Shown piece after piece: positions 37,912-46,733 of a stretch of 64,000 nucleotides of DNA. The DNA comes from Mycobacterium sp. GA-1841. GTDB lineage: Bacteria > Actinomycetota > Actinomycetes > Mycobacteriales > Mycobacteriaceae. A model generated the notes under the pieces. That model did not search any database. It was not told the DNA's origin and saw only the letters and a program-made list of their open reading frames with translations. The position numbers and the translations under genes are program-made. The stretch covers positions 62,001 to 126,000 of the forward strand of contig NZ_MBEQ01000070.1 in assembly GCF_001954135.1 (NCBI RefSeq). The letters run 5' to 3'. Numbering within the stretch: position 1 is the stretch's first letter; every line of letters begins with the position of its first letter.

Positions 37912-39465
37912 CTACTGCTTGCTGTCCTTCACGTCCTTACGCGCACGGCGACCGATGACGGCCTCGGTGTACGCGCGATCTTCCTTGTACAAGTCCTCAT
38001 CCTCGGAAAGGTTGGGGTTGCGACGCTTTTCCTTGCCCTGGCCTTGACCGTGGCCGCCGCCCATACCACCCATACCGCCGCCCATACCACCCATACCGGC
38101 ACCACCCGGGGCGCCAGTGGGTCCGGCGCCGCCGCCGCGGGCGCTAGCCGGAGATGCCGCGACAGTTTCTGCGCCGACGGCGGGGCCGAGTGGCCCAGCG
38201 GGCATACCGCCACCGCCGCCACCCATACCTCCGCCACCACCACCGGCACTGGCCGGCTTGAGGCTGGGTTCCTCTAGACCACCCGGCATCTCGGGCATGC
38301 CTTCGGTTCCCTTCGGAAGGCCACCCGACGGAGCGCCACCCGACGGAGCGCCACCCGATGGCGCGCCACCGCCGGAGGGTGCGCCGCCACTCGGTGAACC
38401 TCCCGAACCCTCACCCGCCGACGGATCAGCGCTGGCGGGTGACATTGAGGGCATCTCAGGCATCGGCGGCATCTCGGGCACAGCGCCTCCTCCCGGCGGA
38501 GGGGCACCGCCGGGCGGGGGGCCGCCACCCGGTGGTGGGGTGACGCCGGGTGGATTACCGCCAGGGCTTGTCGACGGCAACCCGCGAATTGACGGCGGCT
38601 TACCCGGCCTTATCTCCTGGAGACCGGCGCCATTCGCGTACTCACTCATCGCCTGCTCCGAACGCGTCTGGAAATACGCGTACAGACCCCCTTTTCCAAC
38701 GGCTCCAATCGGCGTCATTACTGCCAATGTAGGGACGCTGTCGTATGTCGCCACGTCGTCCATCGTGGGGTGATCCGCGACCAGTTTCTCGTGCGCGGCG
38801 ATTAACTTGTCCACCTGTTGGACCAATCTCCCGCACTCGTCGCCCATGTCGCCCCACCAGCTACCCAGGAGGCGCATAGCCTGCGTATATGCCTCGGCTG
38901 CAGTACCCTTCCCGTCCGGCGCAACGAAATCTTTTGCATGCGTCGGAAGCCATGTCTTATAGCTCTCCCAGTCATCCCGAAAACGCTTTAGCTCCGACGC
39001 GGCCGTATCTCCCGAATGGATGGCTTTCGCCACCGTTCGCCAATCGTTGAAGAAATCCCATTCCCCTGCGGGCGGGTACGGTATATCCGCAATGGCCGGA
39101 GCGGCGAGCATATCTACTGCGCTTGGAACCACGGTCTCGACCTCGTGCGATGGCCGAGCACGGTCGCGGTCGCTGTGCATCTGCTTGTCGAATGCTTCCT
39201 TCGACTGGCTGACAACCTTGTCGAAGGCATCGGCCGCGGCACGGAGGGCCGACCCCATCCGTTTCGACTCGATATCCCCGGCGTCGAGCATCCCCTTCAA
39301 TGTGTCGGACGACGCTTGAAGTTGACTTATCGCAGCTTGGGTGATGGCCAGCTCATTTGGTGCCCCCGGCGCGGATACTCCAGTTGACGCTGACGCCGGA
39401 AACTCTTCAACTTTCGCGGCCGCCTGCTTCATTCCGTCGGATGTCCACCCCAACTCCTCTGCCAC
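37912..39465 (-). CDS. espB: ESX-1 secreted protein EspB
   Basis: 517 residues. The helical N-terminal half matches EspB in order: ITQAAISQLQASSDTLKGML, ALRAAADAFDKVV, WESYKTWLP, YFQTRSEQAMSEYANGA, then a long Pro/Gly-rich domain and the typical end EDLYKEDRAYTEAVIGRRAR. EspB is a secreted PE-PPE-like oligomer processed by MycP1. Here the usual secretion signal is altered: Tyr81-x3-Asp85 is Phe81-x3-Val85, and the W-x-G turn aligns with GKG. The C-terminal region is Gly/Ala/Met-rich. It lies on the opposite strand from mycP1, beside the IS481 remnant. Confidence 0.9.
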   Translation of the reverse strand: MAEELGWTSDGMKQAAAKVEEFPASASTGVSAPGAPNELAITQAAISQLQASSDTLKGMLDAGDIESKRMGSALRAAADAFDKVVSQSKEAFDKQMHSDRDRARPSHEVETVVPSAVDMLAAPAIADIPYPPAGEWDFFNDWRTVAKAIHSGDTAASELKRFRDDWESYKTWLPTHAKDFVAPDGKGTAAEAYTQAMRLLGSWWGDMGDECGRLVQQVDKLIAAHEKLVADHPTMDDVATYDSVPTLAVMTPIGAVGKGGLYAYFQTRSEQAMSEYANGAGLQEIRPGKPPSIRGLPSTSPGGNPPGVTPPPGGGPPPGGAPPPGGGAVPEMPPMPEMPSMSPASADPSAGEGSGGSPSGGAPSGGGAPSGGAPSGGAPSGGLPKGTEGMPEMPGGLEEPSLKPASAGGGGGGMGGGGGGMPAGPLGPAVGAETVAASPASARGGGAGPTGAPGGAGMGGMGGGMGGMGGGHGQGQGKEKRRNPNLSEDEDLYKEDRAYTEAVIGRRARKDVKDSKQ

Positions 39466-39686
39466 AGCTAGTCATCCTCCCTATGCCGATGACGCCGACC
39501 GACCGTCCCACGCGCCCCTCACGAAAAACGAAATGTCGGCCGAACAAGCCATACCGCTTTCTCGCGACAATCATAAGGGCCCGTCAGGGGCATGCAATGC
39601 GGCACTTTCTGTCCGCTCGACCTCAGCCGACCGTGCTTCGCATGGCTTTGCTAGATGCCGTCAATCCTGGCGCGAACAGTCGCAAT

Positions 39687-42050
39687 CTACTCCGCGATCG
39701 CGTCAGCAACCAGCTGTCCGATGTGCTGCCAGTAGATGAAGTCGGCGACGGCCCGACGTTGCCCGGGTCCGTCCCCGACGGCGTGTGCCTCATAGACGGC
39801 CCACTCCTGGGCATGCGCTGCATACGCCAAGAATGCCTGTAGGTGCACCTGTCCGCGGTTGGAGGCGCCGCTGAACAACGGCTGCCACACCTTGTCCCAC
39901 AGGTGCGATCGGCGGTCCTCGGGCGGATTCGAATCAACCGGCGCCGGCGGAAGAATCTTCACCAGGTCGCCATCACCGATTTGCGCCAGTCGACCGCTGA
40001 TCTGCGGGGATATCACCTGCAGACGGTCACGGCCAGCCATCTTCCCTTTCGCCGGAATGTCCTCGGGCGCCAAAACTTCCTGGTGCACGCCGGAATCGGC
40101 GTTGGTGAACTGGTGCTCAAGCGCAATCACCGCTCGCAAGGTCGTGTCATTCTCCTGCGCCCAACGCTGCACTGCCAGAATCGGATACGTGGCCCAGGTG
40201 GCGCGCTCGGCAGGCGAGATCGACTCATCTGCGGAGACCATTACCACCTGATCGGGCAGATTGACTTGCGCGGGGAAGTAACCCAACCCGTAGTTGTTGG
40301 CCACCGCGATTCGCCCGTCCACGGTGACCGCCGTGATCCAGAAGAAGTTGAAATCTTCGACGTTGGCCATATCAGGAGCGTTGAGCGCCGCAGCGATCCT
40401 ACGGGCCAATTCCAAGGGACCCGAGCCGGTCCGCTTCGCTGCGTTCTGTGCGGCATCGCGTTCAGCCCGCGCGGCCGACACCGGAATAGGCGCAACCTGG
40501 GCGCCGCCGGCGATGGTCGCCGGCTGCACGGGTCCGGGAGGCGGAGCAGCTGCCGTCGGCGGCGGAACCGGTGCGGCAGGAGGCGCTGTCGGCGGCGGAC
40601 CCAACGGCGGCGATCCCATCGGCATTCCGCCACCCATGCCCATCCCGCCGCCTGATGCCGGAGCCTGCACCGGCGCAGCAGGTGCCTGTGCACTGCTGAC
40701 GGACGTCGCAGCACCTGTGCTGGCTGGCGACATGGTGTCGCCGGCCGGCACCGTCGGAGACGGGGCCAGCGGAGGTGGCGCACTGCCACCCGCGGACGCG
40801 CTGTGAACCGGCGTGCCGGCTGAATCCGCAAGCCCCTGCGAAAATTGCTGTATCGGATCTACGGGCGCACGGCCGGCGAGCGCCTCAGCGCCTGCTGCTG
40901 CCTGCGACGGATCCAGCCCACTGCCTGCGCCCGATGCAGCGGATGCGGCACTGCTCAATGGGCCGCTTGCTGCGCTAGCGGCGCTGGACCCGCCCCCAGC
41001 TCCACCGAGGCTTGGAGCGCTCGGCGCTGTGGGGATAGATGGAGGCGCCGGACTTGTGGGCGGTTTCGTGCCGGTGCTGGTCTGGCCGATACCAGGCGAG
41101 AATAGGCCCGGCGCGTCCCCGCTGAAACCTTGAGAAACATCTGCCCCCGTGTTGAGGGTATTCAGCGGCGCATCACCTCCGCCCTCACCACCGCCCTCCC
41201 GACCGACACCTTCAGAAACATCCGCATCCGCCTTGAGGGTATTCAGCGGCGCGTCGCCTCCACCCCCACGCTCAGCCTCATTGGAGGGTCGGTCTTCTTG
41301 CTGCTCGGACCCGGGTTCCTTGTCGCGAAGATTGTCCGTTTGCGATGTCGGCCCCTGAGGCTTTGATCCCGATCCTTTACTGTCGGCATGCGTGGGTCCG
41401 GGCGCACCAGAGTTGGTATCAAGCGGCGCGGCATGACCATCATCGGGCTGCGCGTCGCCAGCTGTTTCGGCCCTCCCGCTCAGGCTACTGGCCAAGCCGT
41501 CCAAAAACTGTTTATTGGCGGCGTAGGCTAACTTGGCAATATTTTCCGCCGCTTGCGCCGCCTCGTCAGCGTCCGCATCCTTTTCTTTGGCCTTGTTCAA
41601 AAGGTCATTAATTGCTTGAACTTGCGTCTCGACGTAGTCAGCGATGGCCTTCTTTGCCATCCTTGTTGTCAAGAACGCAGTTCCACACCATTCAATCGCA
41701 TCGGTGAACTGCTTCTCGATCTCCTGCATAGCGTTGCTGTGTTCCTCTGCTTTCGCAGCTGCGGCCGTGGCGCTGCCACCGACCCATACAAGAGGACCAT
41801 TAAATATGCAGGCACGCACCGCATTCCAGTTTTCTCGCGCTGTAGCGGCCGCCGACTTCAGCGCACTCAGAATCCCTTCGCGCGTGGTGAATTCTGATTC
41901 ATCGAAGTCCGGCCAAGCACCTGGTCCTACCATGATGTCGGCGTAGGGCCCACTGGGCTTCGCGATGGACCCGCCGCCCATTACCACGCTTAAGTCTGAA
42001 AGTTCGTCGATCAGTACGGGCCCAGGAGATGAGGGTGCGATCGCACTCAT
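39687..42050 (-). CDS. espK: ESX-1 secretion-associated protein EspK
   Basis: 787 residues. An N-terminal helical region (about 30-190) contains VGPGAWPDFDESEFTTREG and FNGPLVWVGGSATAAAA. A long Pro/Ala/Gly-rich linker (about 200-500) includes two copies of GGDAPLNTL. The C-terminal ~280 residues match EspK closely: IPVSAARAERDAA, LARRIAAALN, FFWITAVTVDGRIAVAN, EDIPAKGKMAGRDRL and ILPPAPVDSNPPEDRR. EspK escorts EspB in M. marinum. The ATG overlaps the upstream gene's stop (ATGA). Here it is 221 bases upstream of espB. Confidence 0.92.
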   Translation of the reverse strand: MSAIAPSSPGPVLIDELSDLSVVMGGGSIAKPSGPYADIMVGPGAWPDFDESEFTTREGILSALKSAAATARENWNAVRACIFNGPLVWVGGSATAAAAKAEEHSNAMQEIEKQFTDAIEWCGTAFLTTRMAKKAIADYVETQVQAINDLLNKAKEKDADADEAAQAAENIAKLAYAANKQFLDGLASSLSGRAETAGDAQPDDGHAAPLDTNSGAPGPTHADSKGSGSKPQGPTSQTDNLRDKEPGSEQQEDRPSNEAERGGGGDAPLNTLKADADVSEGVGREGGGEGGGDAPLNTLNTGADVSQGFSGDAPGLFSPGIGQTSTGTKPPTSPAPPSIPTAPSAPSLGGAGGGSSAASAASGPLSSAASAASGAGSGLDPSQAAAGAEALAGRAPVDPIQQFSQGLADSAGTPVHSASAGGSAPPPLAPSPTVPAGDTMSPASTGAATSVSSAQAPAAPVQAPASGGGMGMGGGMPMGSPPLGPPPTAPPAAPVPPPTAAAPPPGPVQPATIAGGAQVAPIPVSAARAERDAAQNAAKRTGSGPLELARRIAAALNAPDMANVEDFNFFWITAVTVDGRIAVANNYGLGYFPAQVNLPDQVVMVSADESISPAERATWATYPILAVQRWAQENDTTLRAVIALEHQFTNADSGVHQEVLAPEDIPAKGKMAGRDRLQVISPQISGRLAQIGDGDLVKILPPAPVDSNPPEDRRSHLWDKVWQPLFSGASNRGQVHLQAFLAYAAHAQEWAVYEAHAVGDGPGQRRAVADFIYWQHIGQLVADAIAE

Positions 42051-43254
42051 GACTGGGCCTTACATGCCCAATTGATCGCGTTGGCCAACGTCGTCGAGGT
42101 CAGCGGCATATAGCCGACATTAGGCGTGAAGGTCGGAATAGCCTGGACGTAGGCTCGCATATACTGCGCCGCAGTGACCGCTAGATCTTCCCAGACGGCA
42201 TTGCCACTTTCGCGTCCTGCCCGTTCCATATTATCGGCATACTCCGTCAAAACCGGTACAACCGCGTCGATTACCGCCTTGTTCTCAGGGGTCCACTCTG
42301 TGGCACGAATCTGCGGATCAAGGTCGCCCCAAGCTTCTGTGCGACTGTCCTTATCAAAACGCTCGACCATATTGGTCCAATTAGAACAACCGCTGTCGTC
42401 AACCGCGAGGAATCCGTCCATAACGAGAGCGTCACCGCTCCCATCCTCGGAGGAACTTGACGACGGAGGCCGCGGAGCGGAAATTAGGGGCGCTGTTTGT
42501 TGCGCCCCGCGGTAATAGATAGCGTCACACACTCTGTTCAGAACAGTGAAAAATTGGTTAAACGCTGCTACGGTGGGCTTATCAGTGGCCGCGTAATTGG
42601 CAATAACACCAACGGTTTTCTGGGCGTACGCGCGTGCCTGAAGGTAGATCTGACGCATTGCCCGGTGCGGTGTCTGTTTAGCTAGGTTTTCCAGCTTCGG
42701 TATCGCGTCGGTCAACGCAGTGCTTTCGTTTTCAAATATTTCCCGCTGTTGCGGCGTCCAATCAGTAGCTGGAATCGAGTAATCCTGTTTATTCCATTCA
42801 GGCACCGCCGCATCAAGCCCGGACGAGACTTTTCCCCAAGCTTCACAGGTCGGATCTTCGGTGATGATGTTCGCCGGTCCGGTGTCATTGGCACTAGCGA
42901 ATTCGGAAGCACCGTTTGCGGTGTTGGACGGGCCGTTACCCCCACTTGAATCGGGGCGGAGGATGAGAACAGTGCCGACAACGCTGAGAGCAATGACGGC
43001 GATGAGCGCCAGACCGATCAGGATCCACTTACCCTTGCCACCACCGTTATTCGACGGCGGCGGAGGGCCCCCTCCCCACGACTGCTGTGGCCAGGGCGCT
43101 CCAGGCTGCCCGTACTGCGTGCCACCCTGCGGATGTCCGGCCGGACCACCAGCGTATGGCTGCTGGGCACCAGGACCTTGTGGTGGCCCACCCCATTGCG
43201 GTCCACCACCCTCGGAGGGCTGTGGACCATACGGACCCTGGGGAGGAAGCGTCA
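42047..43254 (-). CDS. Pro/Gly-rich single-pass membrane protein with extracytoplasmic helical domain
   Basis: About 402 residues, unrecognised. A cytoplasmic tail rich in Pro, Gly and Gln (PPQGPYGPQPSEGGGPQWGG and onward) leads to one membrane helix (WILIGLALIAVIALSVVGTV), then a long outer domain with two similar halves: CEAWGKVSSGLDAAVPEWNK...WTPQQREIFENE and CSNWTNMVERFDKDSRTEAW...WTPENKAVIDA. Each half begins with a Cys and holds a W-(T)P motif, so the domain is duplicated. It lies between espJ and espK, overlapping espK by 4 bases. Start ATG 43254 (or GTG 43257). Confidence 0.75.
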
Positions 43255-43288
43255 TCACCAAACCTTCACGTCAAGAGCACTTAAACGG

Positions 43289-44086
43289 TCACAACAACAC
43301 TGAAGGATCAACCGGCGGCCGCGGCTGCTGGACGGGCGCAGCCTCTACCGTCGGGCCAGAGGGTGCAGGAGCCGCCGGCGATTCGGCTACCGGAGCTCGC
43401 TCCGCGGCACCGTCGGGTGCGGCCGCGCCCTCTCGCTGCTCATCCGAATCCTTCCGCTCGTCCCGGTCGTCGCGCTCACCCCGGTCGTCGCGATTCTCGT
43501 CATCCGGGGCGGCGGACTGCTCAGTATCTGGCTTCGGCCCAGTGGCACCGGTCCCCGAACCCTCTGCTCCGCCAGCACCGCCTTGGCCGAAACCACCGCC
43601 CATCTGACCAAGCTGCTGCACGCCCTGCATGATCGTCTGTGGAATCTGCCCCAACTGCTGAGCCATCTGCATGGGTATTTGACCCAATTGCTGCGCCATC
43701 TGCATCGGCATCTGCATCATCTGACCGAACTGACTCATTGCGTCCGTCGCCCCGCCGCCGGCACTCCCGCTTGACGTGCCGAACTGCGAATCGAACTCGG
43801 CCAAACGAGCTTTGAGATCGGTGTGCGCCTGCTGATCGGTCTGCTCATACCGATCAGCTGCCACGCCGATATTGGATGCAGTCGTTCGCGCGTCATTCCT
43901 GGTGGTTGGCAACGACTGATGCAACGGCGCTTCGATTTCGTTCGTGCGACTCGTCAGCGCCTGCGCCAATCGATCTTCACCAAGCGACGGGAACGCACTT
44001 GGTGCATCTGGGAGCGCGTCGGCAGCGTCCTTGAAGCCCAAACTACCCGCCCGCAGTTCTGCGACGTTGACCCGCATCTCGGTCAT
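43289..44086 (-). CDS. espJ: EspJ-like ESX-1 secretion-associated protein
   Basis: 265 residues. The N-terminal WXG100-like helical pair ends with Y80-EQT-D84, the type VII secretion motif. The middle is Met/Gln-rich (MQMPMQMAQQLGQIP repeated). The tail is acidic and Pro/Ala-rich, ending PPVDPSVLL, like the PVDPS end of EspJ. EspJ is secreted by ESX-1 in M. tuberculosis and its fold resembles EspF. The ATG at 44086 has an upstream G-rich region. It is in one transcript with the membrane protein and espK. Confidence 0.8.
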   Translation of the reverse strand: MTEMRVNVAELRAGSLGFKDAADALPDAPSAFPSLGEDRLAQALTSRTNEIEAPLHQSLPTTRNDARTTASNIGVAADRYEQTDQQAHTDLKARLAEFDSQFGTSSGSAGGGATDAMSQFGQMMQMPMQMAQQLGQIPMQMAQQLGQIPQTIMQGVQQLGQMGGGFGQGGAGGAEGSGTGATGPKPDTEQSAAPDDENRDDRGERDDRDERKDSDEQREGAAAPDGAAERAPVAESPAAPAPSGPTVEAAPVQQPRPPVDPSVLL

Positions 44087-44348
44087 CAGACACCCCCATC
44101 AAGTAGACGCGAGGAACCCACTGCCACGCACCAACCGCCGGACGTAAGGTCCAGCGGCGCGGCGCGGCGCGGCCGCCAAAACACATCATTTCAGCGGCGA
44201 CCGCCATGGGCCCCTCTACCACTAGTCCAGAAAAATGCTACCCGAGGCCGGAGCAGGTCTAGGGCACGAAATTATAGAGGTCAGTGCTCACCGCACCAGT
44301 TACCTCACTACTCCTGCAATTCGTCTGGGTTGCCTCGTATACAGCGAG

Positions 44349-44933
44349 TCAGTGGTGGTGTTCGGAGTGGCGCGCGATGAGTGCCAGTTCTGCTTCACCG
44401 GCCTGTTCGGGGGTCGCGTAGGGCATGTTGGTACCGACGAAGTCCCGTGCCTCACGGAAGTCCATGCCCTGTTCGACAAGCATGTTGACGACGCCGATGT
44501 GCATCACGGCTGTTGCGCGCTTGGCGGCCACGCCGGCCACGAACCGGACCTCGTCAGCCAATTGGGCCTCGGTCAGCGTGGTCACCTTCGGGTCTAGATC
44601 CACCCGAGCAACCGAGCCATTGAGATACGCCGTGACGGTGACACTGCCCGGTGGATTGATGGCCTGTACCACCGGAACCGGCTCCGCGTCCTCAGCCTCG
44701 GCTTCGCTATCGATAACACCGAAGCCGTCGTCCTCGACTTCTTCGGCTTCGTAGTTGGCATAGTCATGGACCGCGTCGAGGCCAGTGCCGTGGTCGACGT
44801 CCTCGTTGGTCCGGTAATCCGGGAGAGCGTCGAGGTCGGTTGAACTGTCATCAAAGGCGGGGGTGTCAAAGTCAATAGCGGCGAGGCCATTGTCGTCGAT
44901 GTCGTCCCAGTCGTCCGGCCCGTGAGGCGTCAT
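44349..44933 (-). CDS. EspD/EspH-like ESX-1 chaperone-type protein
   Basis: 194 residues. It has an acidic N-terminal half (DDWDDIDDNGLAAIDFDTPA, DYANYEAEEVEDDGFGV) and a C-terminal domain matching the core EspH at the other end of the locus: INPPGSVTVTAYLNGSVARV, LTEAQLADEVRFVAGVAAKR, ATPEQAGEAELALIAR against LPTPEQADDARAQV of EspH. EspD and EspH are cytoplasmic relatives that support stability of EspA/EspC and EspE/EspF. Third gene after the EspA-like and EspC-like genes, in the espACD order. The 262 bases after its stop contain nothing I can identify. Confidence 0.8.
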   Translation of the reverse strand: MTPHGPDDWDDIDDNGLAAIDFDTPAFDDSSTDLDALPDYRTNEDVDHGTGLDAVHDYANYEAEEVEDDGFGVIDSEAEAEDAEPVPVVQAINPPGSVTVTAYLNGSVARVDLDPKVTTLTEAQLADEVRFVAGVAAKRATAVMHIGVVNMLVEQGMDFREARDFVGTNMPYATPEQAGEAELALIARHSEHHH

Positions 44934-44975
44934 ACGTCAGTCATACCTGTTCCGGTCTAGCCACTGAATACCCGA

Positions 44976-45296
44976 TCATCGCGGATGCATCTGCTTTCCG
45001 AGGTCGGCTCCGGATCGAGCATCGGTGCTCTGATACTGCGTTGCTGCGACATTAAGCTTCTCCGACATGGCGTTGGACACTGACGCCATCGCGGCGCACG
45101 CCGCCTCGCGGGCCGCATTTGCCTGGGCCAGTGCAGCGATGCTGGTCACACAGATCACGCCGTGGTTCACCAGCATGGCTTCGCTGACACCGTCGGTAAT
45201 AGTCGCTCCGACCCTGATGGAGCCTTCCGCAGCGCGTTGGCGGCCGGATAGTTCCAAGACGTAGGGGGCGGTGACTCCGAGTATGCCGTCAGACAT
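44976..45296 (-). CDS. EspC-like ESX-1 substrate
   Basis: 106 residues, EspC/EspF family. It has LVNHGVICVTSIAAL with Cys49 in HG-x2-C, as in EspC, and a second Cys67. The secretion motif is Y88-x3-D92 in TQYQSTDARSG. The tail DLGKQMHPR resembles the plus-strand copy (NLNGQMHSR). Its start overlaps the end of the EspA-like gene by 8 bases, so the two are coupled. Likely co-secreted with the EspA-like protein. Confidence 0.82.
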   Translation of the reverse strand: MSDGILGVTAPYVLELSGRQRAAEGSIRVGATITDGVSEAMLVNHGVICVTSIAALAQANAAREAACAAMASVSNAMSEKLNVAATQYQSTDARSGADLGKQMHPR

Positions 45297-46179
45297 CTAT
45301 CGATCCCTCTCCAGTTCCTGTCGACGTGCCGCCGGACGGGCTCCACGGGGTGGACGTTGTGTTGCCACTTGGTGGCGACATGAATGCTGGTGGCGCTCCG
45401 GCCGGCTTGGCCCCCACTGCGACCTCTTGGTAGGCGTTGGCGGCTGTTCGGAACTTCTGCGCGTTGTCCATCGCCAGGTATTGCATCGTCGTAACCGCGC
45501 CGAATGCTGGAGGCATCGCTATGCCGACCGCACTAAGTTCGAACGCCATCTGGTTCGCCGGCCCGGTTGGCGGGACCTTCCCGATAACAATTGCTACCGG
45601 GATGCAGGCGGTCAGGTAGGTCGCCGCGATGTCGAGGACCATACGTGTTCTCGTGATCTGCTCTGCCTGGTTGGCGATGATGCTCTGTACGTCTGAGTCG
45701 ATCTCGCCCATCGTCGTGGCACGCTCCTGCTGGCGTTCGTTCTCGCCGGCGTAGGCATTCGCCCCTCTGCCATGCCACAGATCGGTAGGTGTTGCGCTCT
45801 TCAAACTGTCGGAGATGGTGTTGAAGTGCTCGGCGCCCTTCCCGAAACGGTCGCCCGTCTCTGGGTCTTCGAAGCCGCACGTCAGTTGCATCGTGTTGAT
45901 CGCGAGAAGGGCCGCGCCGATGATGGGCGTCCCAAACCCTTGAATCTTTGGCTTCAGTGACTTGTACGAACTGAACTCGGTTGGGGAAACCTTGAATAGC
46001 TTTTTAGCGCCATACTCGCCGATCATCTGCGCCCCGCCGATTACATCGGCACCAAGGCCGGCCTGGGCTACCGCCGCATCGACCGGGTCTTCCTCATCCT
46101 TGGCGTTCCAGTGTTCATAGGCCCCTTTTCCTGCGAAGGCGACCTCAATGACCTTCTGGACGTGCTCCAGCTTGCTCAT
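45289..46179 (-). CDS. EspA/EspE-family ESX-1 effector-like protein
   Basis: 296 residues. Family marks: GFEDPETGDRFGKGAEHF (102-119), W-x-G in LWHGRGANAYAGENERQQ (W135, G137), helix IANQAEQITRTRM, and hydrophobic pair with Cys192 (ACIPVAIVIGKVPPTGP). It aligns along its length with the other copy at 35158 but has a longer N-terminus and a Ser/Thr/Gly-rich tail. In M. tuberculosis EspA has a cysteine needed for its disulfide. First gene of an espACD-like operon; its promoter lies in a 112-base divergent gap. Confidence 0.82.
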   Translation of the reverse strand: MSKLEHVQKVIEVAFAGKGAYEHWNAKDEEDPVDAAVAQAGLGADVIGGAQMIGEYGAKKLFKVSPTEFSSYKSLKPKIQGFGTPIIGAALLAINTMQLTCGFEDPETGDRFGKGAEHFNTISDSLKSATPTDLWHGRGANAYAGENERQQERATTMGEIDSDVQSIIANQAEQITRTRMVLDIAATYLTACIPVAIVIGKVPPTGPANQMAFELSAVGIAMPPAFGAVTTMQYLAMDNAQKFRTAANAYQEVAVGAKPAGAPPAFMSPPSGNTTSTPWSPSGGTSTGTGEGSIDV

Positions 46180-46279
46180 TTGCCCCCATTTCCACGACTT
46201 GGCAAGCCTAACAGCGTGTTTAGGGGCGTTGGTGCATCAAATTGAGCACTTGGCACAATGTCCCTCGACGCAACCTAGC

Positions 46280-46285
46280 TAGACT
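46280..46285 (+). promoter_or_regulatory. -10 element for leaderless transcription, cassette copy 1
   Basis: TAGACT (TANNNT-type mycobacterial -10) lies 6 bases before the ATG of the first gene. This puts transcription start at or next to the ATG, as in leaderless mycobacterial mRNAs. There is no ribosome site. Copy 2 has the same element at the same distance. Confidence 0.65.
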
Positions 46286-46291
46286 GCGGGA

Positions 46292-46732
46292 ATGCTCGTT
46301 CTGGGGGATGCTTTCATGTCGCTGTCGGCACGTAGCTGGCCGGACACTCCCGGAGAAGCATTGGCTCGCTTCATCGCTATATGTCTCTTAATGGCGATAA
46401 TTCTGCCCTCCGCAGCTGGGCTCTTGTGGTGGTTCAATACGAACCGGCCAGCGGCGTACCGGCGGCGCCTAGAGCAGGGATCGGCGGAGTTCCGTGTCCG
46501 TTGGCCCGCTGACCAGCTGGGCTACGCACCCTACGGCGAGTTGGACAAGGAAGCGCAACGGTGTTGGATGATCCTTCTTCTGCTCGAGGAGGGCATGTTG
46601 GTCGCCCGCGATAGCGAAAAGCGTGCGAAGGACATTGCCGCCGTGCGGCATTGGATATCCATCGTAGTGGCTGCATTGAACGCAGCTGCTGCCCGTGATC
46701 GGCAGGCCGCCGTTGCGGAAGGGTTCAAGTGA
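46292..46732 (+). CDS. Single-pass membrane protein A1 (RWP/APYxEL family)
   Basis: 146 residues, unrecognised. N-terminal SARSWPDTPGEALARFIA, then a membrane helix (CLLMAIILPSAAGLLWWF), NRPAAYRRRLEQG, and the shared core VRWPADQLGYAPYGELDKEAQRC. A soluble helical tail follows. Its closest relative is A2 at 47420. It sits divergent to the EspA-like gene with 112 bases between. Location in the ESX-1 accessory region suggests a role near the secretion machine, but nothing proves it. The A/B pairing suggests that A and B assemble together. Confidence 0.75.
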   Translation: MLVLGDAFMSLSARSWPDTPGEALARFIAICLLMAIILPSAAGLLWWFNTNRPAAYRRRLEQGSAEFRVRWPADQLGYAPYGELDKEAQRCWMILLLLEEGMLVARDSEKRAKDIAAVRHWISIVVAALNAAAARDRQAAVAEGFK

Positions 46733-46733
46733 C

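Noticed and set aside
38510..38900. WWG in EspB (about residues 203-205) as the W-x-G secretion turn
   Set aside because: Aligns 20 residues after the true turn position, which reads GKG here.
44087..44348. Small RNA or gene between the EspH-like and EspJ-like genes
   Set aside because: No coding pattern, stable hairpin or promoter that I can support.
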